From: Blastomussa wellsi
Lineage: Eukaryota; Cnidaria; Anthozoa; Scleractinia; Plerogyridae
Reading direction: 5' to 3'
DNA length: 64,000 bases
NCBI GenBank assembly: GCA_947652115.1
Contig: OX393572.1
Span: 14,120,401-14,184,400 of the forward strand
Shown: positions 34,301 through 46,300 of the stretch, piece after piece
Position numbering within the stretch: position 1 is the stretch's first letter
How the letters are laid out: the number at the start of each line of letters is the position of its first letter
Translations under genes and position numbers: made by a program
Notes under the pieces: generated by a model
The model's input: only the letters and a program-made list of their open reading frames with translations
What the model was told of the DNA's origin: nothing
Database searches by the model: none

Positions 34301-37300
34301 TACTTGCTTTCCAGACCTTAAAAAGTAAAAGTAGTTAATTGATTAAACTAAACAGAAGGAATAAGTGATGGATTTCCAGGTGGTTGTACGAATGGAGGAA
34401 ACGCCAAATGGGAGAATGGGCAAACATTCAATGAACGCACGAACGAGTGAATTAATGAAGGGATATGAGGGAAAGAAGCAGTTTTTAGATGACTGAGGAG
34501 AAAAAAAGTGATCAAACGAACGAACTGAAATGAACGAACGGACGAATGACCAAATGGAACAAACGGACGTTCGCAAGGACGGACAAACGAACACGCAAAT
34601 GAGCAAACGAACGAACGAATGACCAAGTGAATGGATGAATGAACAACTAATTGAACAAACGCATGAATATATTTGCAGACGAAAGAGCAACTGAAATAAA
34701 AAAAAAACAATGAAAAATGAAATGAACAAGTGATGGAACGAACGAACGAACGAGCGAACATACGAACTACGAACGAGCGAACATACGAACGAACGAACGA
34801 GCGAACATACGAACTACGAACGAGCGAACATACGAACGAACGAACGAGCGAACATACGAACTACGAACGAGCGAACATACGAACGAACGAGCGAACCGAC
34901 GTACGAACAAACGAACGAGCGAACCGACGACGTACAAACAAACGAATGAGCGAAGGAACGGACGATGTTACCTCTTAACTGAATTTCGATTGGTAAACTA
35001 TTTATAGAAAGTACTTCTATCACAACAATGTTGTCATAGTTTAACGACAAGCTTCAATTCAGGAAGGGCGATACTTAAAGATGTGTTATCACAGAATGCT
35101 CATTACCAATTTTCATCATATCTTTCTATCATGCATTCCAAATGCTGGTGTTTGTACTGCGGTGGAGGTGAACAGCACCATGCCCCTTCTAGTCGATCAA
35201 CAAAATCTTCCAACCCGCCGTTCTCTCCTCTCTGCAGTCCATTCAGAAAATAATTTTCTCCAGCACATCGCAACCACCCTTCTGTTTTAATGCTTCTTGT
35301 CCAGTCCGACATAGTGCACGTCCAAATAGGAGCTATCGAGAAGAAAACATTTGCTAATAGATATACATTTGAAGGAGTTCTGGTACGCGTGTGAGAATGG
35401 CTTCAAAAACTTCACAGCTCGAAGACGTATTTACACTAATCGCAGCCTACAAATAGTGGTCCAGTTTTGCTCAAATTGCCAGTGTACTGAAGTTATGAAA
35501 TGAGTGGTATCATTGTGACACCAACTGGAGCATTGGATCTCGACTTGAAAAATTTAGGCTGACTTACTTGCCGCTTAGAAAAATAGCTAAAACTAATGCC
35601 TACTTTCCCTTTCCTTCAACAGTTAACCGCTTGATAGCACATTTCGTGTGTGGAAAATCCCCATGGCAGTGCACCTTTAAGCCTGTGAAATTGGGATGCA
35701 TCAAAGCAGGCACCACTTCTTTTCAACATATGAAACTCGCGAACATGCTCGGATGTTAGTGTCACTTAGAACAACATTATTGACCCATATTTTCCCCTCA
35801 AGGCCACTGTATCTTATTATCAGTCCACGTTTTAATGTTGGTATCAGTTCAAGGCAAAATGCTTAAAGGGGCACTACCACAGGGGTTTTGGTATTTTCAG
35901 CTTCATTTACTGATTAAATCATTACTTGGCTCCTTTACTCGTGCTCAAAATGCTCCTGATGGACTAACAGGAAGATATCAAACGAGTGGTGGCTCAGAGA
36001 GCAAACCATAATGAATTTCTGGCGATATTTTCAAGCAATGGCTCTAGAATTTGAAAAAAAAACAGTTTTTTTTAAAGTGCACCTAACCCCAAAATATTTT
36101 TTCCGCTAAAATAAACCTTTGCACCAGTTCGAAAAGCATTGCACCTTTCGTTTCTCCTTTTTACCAAATTCTGACTACTTATAGCATTCAAAAGTTACGA
36201 AAAACTGTACATCGTTTGTTCCACGACCGAGTCAGAAGGGGCGTGGGTCTATTCCTGATTTGACGTCACAAACTGATTTGCATGCATGTTTACAAAGACT
36301 TGATGCGATGCAAATCAGTTTGTGACGTCAAATCAGGAATAGACCCACGCCCCTTCTGACTCGGTCGTGGAACGTATGATGTACAGTTTTTCGTAACCTT
36401 TGAATGCTATATATAGTCCGAATTTTGTAAAAGGGAGAAACGAAAGGTGCAATGCGTTTGGAACTGGTGCAAAGGATTATTTTAGCGAAAAAAATATTTT
36501 GGGGTTAGGTGCACTTTAATTTCAATCCATCCTTGTCATCCAAAGCGATAGGCGACAATAAACGGTTTCAGTGTAGTGATATAGTCCAAGGTAACAAAAC
36601 TATACCATTATTTTTGGGTTTCCATTGATGCAGAAACATATTTCAGCATTTTAAAATGACGCCAAAATACCGCGACAGTGCCCCTTAAAGCCATGGGAGC
36701 CCAGATTGTCCTCCTTGGAACTGGGCAGTTATTTCGAATATTCTAACGCGCCCCGACGAGCATCCCGACTTTCATGTAGTATTGGCCACTCCCCTTTCCT
36801 CGGGGATGAAGAGTTGCGAGCCCAGAGGGGGGGAGGGGGGGACTTGACCCATGCTTGGGTGTAGAGGTGCTGCTGGAGGTCCAAAAGCCTGACCCTGTTT
36901 AGGAACAAAATAACGTCAAACAGATACCCTGTTTAGGACGACTCCTTAACATCCATACTCTGTTTAGGACAGACTCACTTGAATTATATGCTCTGTTCAG
37001 GACTCAGGGGTCAAAAACCATACCCTGTCCAGCGGTATGTCCCCATATAGCCCATATAAGGGAGTACCCACGGCAAAGCAACAAGATTTTGCTTCACAAA
37101 CAATTTCATAATTTCGATGCCATCGAAAATGGCGAATTTCACGGATTTCAAGGCGTCGCTGCCAAGGGTCCTTAAAATAAAAGTTTCTAATTACCTTTAA
37201 TACATGTGAACATTCCGTCGATCTCATTTGGCGCAAGTGCTCTGTTCCAAATGCGTATGTCATCAAACATGGCATCTCCTTTCAAAGTTACAGTCGGGTG

Positions 37301-40300
37301 CAGAAACGCTATCTGAGTTTCATTTGTACAATATTTGTTAAGAAATTCGTCCATTTTTTGACCATTTCTGTAAATGTGTAAGTCAGTTGTGTTCCACACG
37401 AATGCATATAGAGACCATACAGACCTTGGAACGGAAAAAACGTAACTGCATTTTCTTGACGATGCAGACACCTTTGCAGCGAGATGCTCTTGTTTTTGCC
37501 AAGGCGTTTGTATTACGTAAAAGGTGTAATCGCCATTAAAGTAATCTCCTATAGCGATGAAAACCTGTCTGCTAATGCCATTATTAGTGTAAATCGTCCT
37601 GTGGTTTAACCACAAGGACACCGTAAAACCGCTGGTACAGGAGAAAGGCTCAGTGAAGCAAATGTCATTGACTTCACCCAGTTTAACAACAGCTCCATTA
37701 CCACGAATGTGAACAGCCCCCAGCCTGGGCCCCTGCGTGGTACCTACATCTCCCACAAACTTCCCCCACACGACCCCTCTTAAGTTGACCATATTAAGGT
37801 GACTGTCGAGTGGCCAATAAGAAGTCGAATTACCTGCTCCGCAAAAAAGAAAACAAAAACAAAGAATACAACCAGAAGAACAAAAATCCAGAAGTTTATG
37901 TTTCGGTACTGTTATAGATAATGACATTTTGGATCAATCAGTCAATCATCGATCCTGCGTAAACCCCCGCCCACCCCACCCCTAGACCATGTTTTTCAGT
38001 TAGGGGTGGGGTGGGTGAGTGATTTCCGAGGAACGATGATTAATTCATAGACATTGATCACAGATATCCTTGATAGAGTAAATCCTACTTACCGCTGTCA
38101 CAAAAGCGAGCTTCTTGGAAAGCAGAATCCCATGAACACAAACCACGGACCTCGTCACAGTATTGGTACAGAGGACACTGTTTTGCACACAGAGTGTCTG
38201 ATAAGACAATTCAACGAATGGCGCATTTTAAATCCACCTTAATCTACGTCAATCTTGACCATCCTTTTTCCTATCTGGTTTACTATTCCCTCTTTGGTGT
38301 TTTTCTACCTTAATTAACTATTATTTAAGTGGAACTTTTGTTAATATGAAGGAAATTTTATTAGTAGACACGTGCACTCAGTCGTGTTTTAAAGAAAAAC
38401 CGAGAATTTTGTATTGCTTGTAAGATATACTCATTTTTATACGAATTAGGCAAGAAGTCTTTATTTGTCGTTTAGCTGTCTTACTTTGCTGCTTACGGTT
38501 TGATTCCTGCTACGAAATGTGTTCCATAAATTAGAAAACAAGCAGAAATTAAAGGAGATCCGTGTTCGTACTTGCTCAAGTTTGTTTTCCATCTCAGTCT
38601 TTCTTTGTGGTAAACATCTTTGTTTACTTTTCTTTCAATAACAACTACACAAAGTAACACTACACAATTTCTTTCTTTGTATTTTTGTTGTTTTAGTTAT
38701 AAAATGAATCTTTTGAAAACACACAGATTCCAAAGTTTGAGACATGTAGGGAAAACATTGATGATTTTACAAGCCCTCAAAGTCGTGCTGTTTTACTCTC
38801 AAAAATGGTTTTTGAATTGCGCAGTCAAAATTAAATACCATGTGATATCAAAATCTTGCGTCATTATCTTGACATCGTTATCCTTTCCTTCTTCTCAATA
38901 TTTCTTCCTTCCCGAAGCTGCTGGATATTTCAAACAAATGGCGCGACATGTGTCCCCACAATTATTTGGCGCCCCAATGATGTCACAACAAGGTATTTTT
39001 GGACCCATTTCCCTGACCGTTTTGGAAAGCAAAATTGTACTATTTTGCATTTGAGGGCGTATATAAACGTCAATTTATTAATAGACTCACCTCCAGTGGT
39101 TAAAACTTCAATGGCGTGCACAAAAACATGTCCATTCATTAAAGAATACGCGTTTTCAGAGGATGACGCGTTAGCATACTGTTTTAATTCACTTGTTTGA
39201 GCCTGTGTCATGTCGGGCGAAAATGCAAGCTCTTCAAAGCCAAATATCGGTCCTCGTTCGATGATCCAAACAATCCATTTATAAACTTGGTCTAACCCCA
39301 TAACTTCTTCTTCAGGCACTTGTCCCGTCTTCTTCTTGAAACGAAACAGGAATGCTTTGGTGCTTGCTCGTAAACCTTCCGGAAAGCCTGGAACGTAAAA
39401 GAAACGTCCTGTATGATTACCGCTGTTACGACGTTTTTGTTTAAAAGATGTGCTGGTGAGAATCTTAAATTAACGATGCATGATCGAACCTGCCGATTTC
39501 ACAGTCTTCTTTCTATAATGAGTTCCCAATAACACCAATCTGTCATATATACCCACTATATAACAAACGTTTCGACACATTATACATATCACCCTGATAT
39601 AAGCTTGGTAAGCTTGAAAGAAAAGGTTTGTTGCTGCCGCTTTTTTATGCATCGCATTCTTTCTTGTTTCATCGTTTTACCGTTAAAGTGCACCTAACCC
39701 CTTGCTAAAATATACCTTTGCACCAGTTTGAAACGCATTGCACTTTTCGTTTCTCCTTTTTACCAAATTCTGGCTATTTATAGCATTCAAACGTTATGAA
39801 AAACTGTGCATCATTTGTTACACGCCCGAGTCAGAAGGGACGTGGGTCTATTCCTGATTTGACGTCACAAAATGATTTACATCACATCAACTCTTTGTAA
39901 ACATGCATGCAAATCAGTTTGTGACGTCAAATCGGGAATAGACCCACGCCCCTTCTGACTCGGTCGTGGAACAAATGATGCACAGTTTATCGTAACTTTT
40001 GAATGTTATAAATAGTCAGAATTTGGTAAAAAGGAGAAATGCGTTTCAAATTGGTGCAAAGGTTTATTCTAGCGAAAAAAATATTTTGGGGTTAGGTGCA
40101 CTTTAATTTGAGTTAGTTTTGAGACCTGCTTCGTTTATTCCTGACCCCGTTTTAGACGTTCGTCCACTTCGATCATATTTCTTGTTCCTGGAGTTTTTAG
40201 CCAAACAACGTTTGTAAGCATCGTTACGTACTTTGCTTTGTTTTGTTATCTTGCTTGTCAATTTCTTTTGTTTGTGCTCTTTCGTAAATTGTTGCTATTT

Positions 40301-43300
40301 TTATTTCTAGTAACTAGATATGGAGGTGAAACGTATAATAAAGTTTGTGCGTTGGGCAGTTTTGGCAACCACAAAGTTGGTTAACGGTTACAGAAAAGTG
40401 TGCATTAAAATTTAAATAAATGAGTTCGATGTTGATAAAAGTGCCAATATTTGAATTAAAATTCCAGACGTTTCGGGCAATGGCCCTTCATCAGTGGAAC
40501 ATCGAACTCATTTATTTATGTAGTAACAAGTGCCACTCAGCCTACGAAGTTTTTTAAGCTTCCCAACGTATCATTGCATTAAAATTTTGCCAGGCGCAGC
40601 CACAAGCGACTAGGGAGGGAGGGGTAGGCGGCGGACAGGGAAGCTGTGAGTAAACGGGAGGAAACTGGCGAAAATGTGGGAAATATTTTGCATAAAATGG
40701 CGATGACCAGGTATGAGCTGGCAAAAGAAACGTACACCCCCTCCCCCCTTGTATTGTCTGGTAACTATTAGTTTGATATGTGTGCTTCTTTAACACGACG
40801 TACGCTTATCTGTTAAGACATACTTCCCCAGCTGTGATCTGCAAATCCTCCAAATATGGTATTTTCGAATCTAGCAATTGTCAACGTGGCTCCCATTCCA
40901 TCGCATTTCTCGTGGAAGATACCGCTGTCCCACCCGTCTCTTGCACCGCTGTAACAAGGCTTCCATAGTTTGCCTTGGAAATCAACTGACGTTAGCCAGC
41001 TCTCGAGGCGCGCCTTGTATTCTGGGATGTGACCAATAATGTCGGATCTAAAATCTAGGTAGAAATGAAGATATTTTTTATTAATAGAATAAGCAACAGG
41101 AACCTGGCCTCTAGCCCCCAAATCATTATTTTTCGGTTTCCAAAATGAAAGTCTGGCATTTTCATTTACTGTTATGCGTTGCCATCTTCGCCATCGTTAT
41201 TCATCCTCACTTCCAAATGGGTTCCTGTCATTTGTCAAGTACTGTTCTATAAATCAAATCAGCATAGGCGTACGAGCCAGAGGGGCCTGAAGCCCCCCAG
41301 TTTCGAAAATTTTCGTCATTTTTCGGGCAAAACGCTCAGGATTCGGGCAACAGCAGCTGCAAGTTGTAGGCGGTTGTATACCGGTTTAACACCAGCACAT
41401 TCAGAAATTATGTAAATTTCTCTGGCACGGAGGTTTCAGCCCCCGTGAGTCCAAGGGTGCCCATACGCCTATGCAAATCAGTAATGTTGGGTTTCCTACA
41501 TGAAAGACTCGCATTTTCAAGGTTGTTCCTACTACAATCCGTTTCCATCCTCGCCATCGTGAGTCATCCTCACTTCCTAATGTGTTCCTGTCAATTGTCA
41601 AGTACTGTTCAACAAAATCAAACCATGATTTCCGGTTTCCTACATGAAAAGCTCGCGCCTTCAAATTTGTCCATATTTTAATCCATTTCAATCCTCGCCA
41701 TTGTTAGTAATCCTAACTTCCTAATGCCTGTCATTTGTCGACTGCTGTTCTTGACCCAAATCATCATTTGTGGCTTTTCATGATCTGACAATAAGTTAAT
41801 GTTTGGCATCTTAGCTGAAACTTTTTCATATTGTAAGCTTTAAAATTTTCCTTTGTGCTTACCTCCTGAGTATGTTGAACGAGCAAACTCAGGAAAAAAG
41901 GAACAGCTCTTGTTTCTTGTGAATGTCACCTCATCAATGGCAATATCACCTTCTTCGCCATTACCAACGACTCCCTCAAATATAATCTAAAAGATGCAAC
42001 TATAAATAAGGAACTCTCCCACAGATAGTGCAGCTTAGAAACCATTACTTATAAAATCATTCAAGGACGTCTTTGGTAATCCATTCCAATCTTCACCAAC
42101 CTTATTTCTACTTTAGTAAAAGAACATTTACTGACGTCCATTTTCGAAAGTCGTTGAGCTGGCCATGGCAATATTGCAAAATCTATGACGTATGTGGGTA
42201 ACAGTCAACAATGTACTGTTGCCCGCGAATGTTGACCAATGACCACGATCGCCAATGTTTTAACATTGCGCCTTCTAATGTCTGTGCTGTGCTGCACAAC
42301 AAACATAGCATGAAATTTTAAATTTACGTATCCGAAATGATTCCCTAAATATTGCGTAAAGAACCACTTTACGGAGCTATCTGTACCTTTTTACAAGTAC
42401 GTAAAGAACTCCTTTACGCACAGAAACCATAGAGAGACTAGACGAGAGAGACGAGCATGCTCGTCGAGAGACGAGTTTGCTCGTTTTCCTGAGTTTTGCT
42501 CGATTCGCTCCGACGAAGGGCTAACGCTCGAAATGTCAGCTCTTGAATCTCTTTACGGTGGCCAATTCACATTATCAACCCAGTTGATGAAACCAAATTA
42601 TATTGTTATACTTCCCACCGACGCAGCACCACAGTTTCATTAGAAACTTACCCCCCTAACATCTTTGTGGAAAAGGAAAAGATACGTAAATCCTTAATTT
42701 CATGCTGTGAAATTTATTAATCAGGGCTGTCATTAAGGGCCGTAACCTGTAACACCTGTTACGGCTGAGTATGCTTGATTTTCCCTTGGTGCTACGGGTG
42801 AAATTGCCTGTTGTTGATAGAATTCAGCCACAAATTAACAAGTTTGCTATGGGTGTGGAGAACGAGGCTACAGGTGATGCAAAACTTAATGACAGCCCTG
42901 ATTAATGACTGGTTCCTCGGGAAACCAGTTAATTTTGTTTCCCTCAGATACCACCAGCCTCGCTTTTATGTAAGAATCCACCAAGCAACGACCTGGGTGC
43001 AGGGAGCTCCCCAAACAGAAGCTGGACGATGATTACGTCACAGGGAACATAAAATCATTAATTTCGTATCCAAACCTTAAAGGTGTTGCTGCTTCTAATG
43101 GGGATTTCTGCCCGTTGCCACTCGTTCGTTTGTTCCCTGAACAACCTCCACAAAAGAATTTCAGAACTCTTGTAACTCTTTAGGTATACACTCAATTTGC
43201 CCATGTATGCGCCATACATGTGGTGAGAGAAGGCCAGACAGTTAAATCTTGGTAAAATGTACTGCGTTTTTAATCGAGCTCTGTCACCTATAATACGAGG

Positions 43301-46300
43301 AGGCGAAGCTTCTATGTAATAAAATCCGGCAGACTGTTCTGTGGGGAATGAAAAAAAAGGAAGAAAATCAATCACAAGCAAATAGGCCTACTGCGGCCTT
43401 CATAACTTTGTAAGGCAGTAATAGGCTTATTTGCTTGTAACTGACAAGCAAATACGCTTAATGATTGGTTTAAACACTCGCTCAGTAAGATCAAAACCAA
43501 TCGTGACTCGCGCGCGCAGCTTTTCCCGCGCTTTGTGTCGGAATTTTTTAATTGGTTTTAGATTGTTTTCATCCGCTGTGATTGACGAGAGTGATTACTT
43601 TGGTTTTTGTTTTAAGACACTCAGTTCTCAAACTAATTAATAATTTATCAAGATGAAACAAATTAAAGGAAATCATAACCGTAAACAATGGTTTGGAAAT
43701 GTGATCCCAATTAGCATGGATTTTTTTTATGATTGGTCATTTCTTCTGCTCAGAGAAACCGAACCGATCTAGAATCCGGCTTCGCGCTCTAGGTACGTAC
43801 GTTAAAGTGAGGCCCATATAATGAAAGCGAGGCAATTCGCTTCAACCCAAAATTTCCCCTGGTATTCGCAGGACACCCAGTATGTACACAGGGACCCCAC
43901 AAAATTAGGAATGAGTTCAACTATCAAACGCGATTCATGGTAGAAAATTCCTCTCAACCCATTTTAGAAACAATGCCTCTGAAAATCGAATGAAAACTCT
44001 AAATAAATCCTGAATTCGCATAGAAGAGAGCTGTTAAAAAAACCTGAAATAGGATCTCTTATGAGCTCGTTATTGCCTCCTTTCGCATCTGTAAGTGGTG
44101 TTTCTGCGTTTTTCACATGGCGCCAGTTTCCGATGCACATATTTAGCCTCAGCAAACTCATGCATTCTGAATTAGACGTGTAAATTAAACAGATGAAACC
44201 AACGAATTCCTTACCAAGTATAACTTCCACCTCATATAAGAACATTGAAATTCCACATTGTGACGTGTTGCAGATTTTAGCCTCCATCATCTCTACTTGA
44301 ACATATCTTCCCAGCAACGGTTCGTCGCATGACATCACCACATGGTTAACCACGGGTTCACGAACGAAAAGTTCGTCAACAGTCGTGCATACTCGGCTGT
44401 CTCCGGTGTTGTTCGTAACCGTAACATTGACAATCCCTCCATCACCTCTACGGTTAGTTGCATTGAGCGCGAGTCTTACGCCAGTCACCAGGCCTTCACG
44501 GCCGAGGTCTACCTTCCACCACAGATCGCTGGCTGGACCGAGATCACTCCATGTATCGAGGTCGCCATCGACAGCCAGCGAGGCCGAGTTGCCAATATTT
44601 GGATGTTGCTGTGTTTTGCCTTTAAAGGCTGCATTACTGAATGATCGTTTGACTGTAAACGGCAAAAATAATGAAATTAAAAAGGCTAGAACAAGGCGAC
44701 AAGTCACGTGCGCCAGGTCTCTGCGACAAGTCACTCCGAGGCAACTTGGAAATGGCTTATTCACCGCGTGTCGCACAGTGAAAATTGTGATAATCTTTGG
44801 CCAAAGAAGTAGCACGGATTCGCATACCCCTATTAACCCCCCCCCCCCCCCCCTTAGAAGGCGCAATGGGACAATTGTGATAATCTTTGTCACTGCGACA
44901 GAATTTTGTCGCTGCGATCAGTCGCGCGAGTTCAAACCAGATTGACTTGCGACATGATTCTGTGGCGGTAAACGAAAATTGGCTGTTGTTACTTGTCCAC
45001 GAAACGTGTCGCCTAACATTTCCAATTTCCCCTTTAAACAATCCACGGTCCTCTTTGAATGTCTATTAGGGTTTGTTTTGATCGAATTTTGGCTTATTTA
45101 CGGTGTACAAACCTGTGAAACTTACCAGTGACGTAAAATAAAGAACGATCATGACAACAAAAAACTTGAAACAATACAAAGCAGTTAAAAATAGCTCAAA
45201 AACAAAGAAGAATGTCAAACTGTTCCTACACCAAGGTAAAACCGATGATGCCTATATGATGACAGGAACAAAGTTTACAGAATTTAGAAGAAAGGTAAAC
45301 ATTTTCTTGATCTGAACATTCAGGTAACTGTAACTCACCTTCGTTATTTATTTCTGCATTATTACATGGACCAGTGTTCTTGGTCTTCGTACAGTCTGTT
45401 CCGACTAACCAATCAAAATCTTCGTAAGAATTTAACTGTAGGCACCAGTCCACCATACGACAAGCAACTGTAAAAAATTGTACATACACCGTAAACTTCG
45501 GAAAATAACCTTTACCCAAAAATAAATCACTAAAAATGGCCGCGAAAACAATCCTCCTGTCTCAAACGAGAAGAGCACTTCAACAGGAATGGAATGTTGG
45601 GCTATAGATTTAGATTCAGAATTAGATCTAATGGGTGGACCTTGCAGTAATCCACAGAAGAGATACTGATTTGAAGCATTTTACTCCACGGAGGTGGGGT
45701 CACGGTGAGGGAACAAACGGTGGGGGAGGGGAAGGTCTGCATACGAGCCCAGTAGCCCAGAAGGAATATACTTTGTTACCATTCATACCGTTATGCTTGA
45801 CAGAGGGGCACAGTTACCATAAACAAAGTCAACTTTGGCAATGTATAAAATTGCCTTCAAATCATAGGAAACCTTGAAATAGTAGTTTACTAAGGTAGAA
45901 AAACACCAAAAATGCACCAATAAACTAAGAAGAATCAAGGATGGCTTTGAATTAAGAAAATTGAGATGGATTGAAATTGACAAATTTGAAAAATTTAGGC
46001 TAAACTTTTCAAACTGTGTCATCCGTGACCGAGCTCCTTTAACTAATATTTTTGATGACACAAATCCCATCCACGTTTTCCTTTAAAATTTTAGAATTTA
46101 AAAAAAGGCATTTGTCTTCATTTGAACGCTATTGAAACCAGCAACCAAGAAAACCCGTAAAAATAAAAACAAATTCGCAAACAGAAAATCAACTAAATAT
46201 GGAAAACATCATAACATCCGGGGTATACCAGTCTTCAACTGCTCCTTGATCTGTGCTTGAGAGACAAGGCGTGGCCAGACAGTCAAGCCATAGAGTTGAA

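Noticed and set aside
34343..35050. Long Ser/Val/Arg-rich frames on both strands
   Set aside because: They arise from the CGAA-type minisatellite and microsatellite, which lack stops in several frames.
44385..44945. Plus-strand open frame of 186 codons
   Set aside because: It is the opposite-strand shadow of the fucolectin-like exon.
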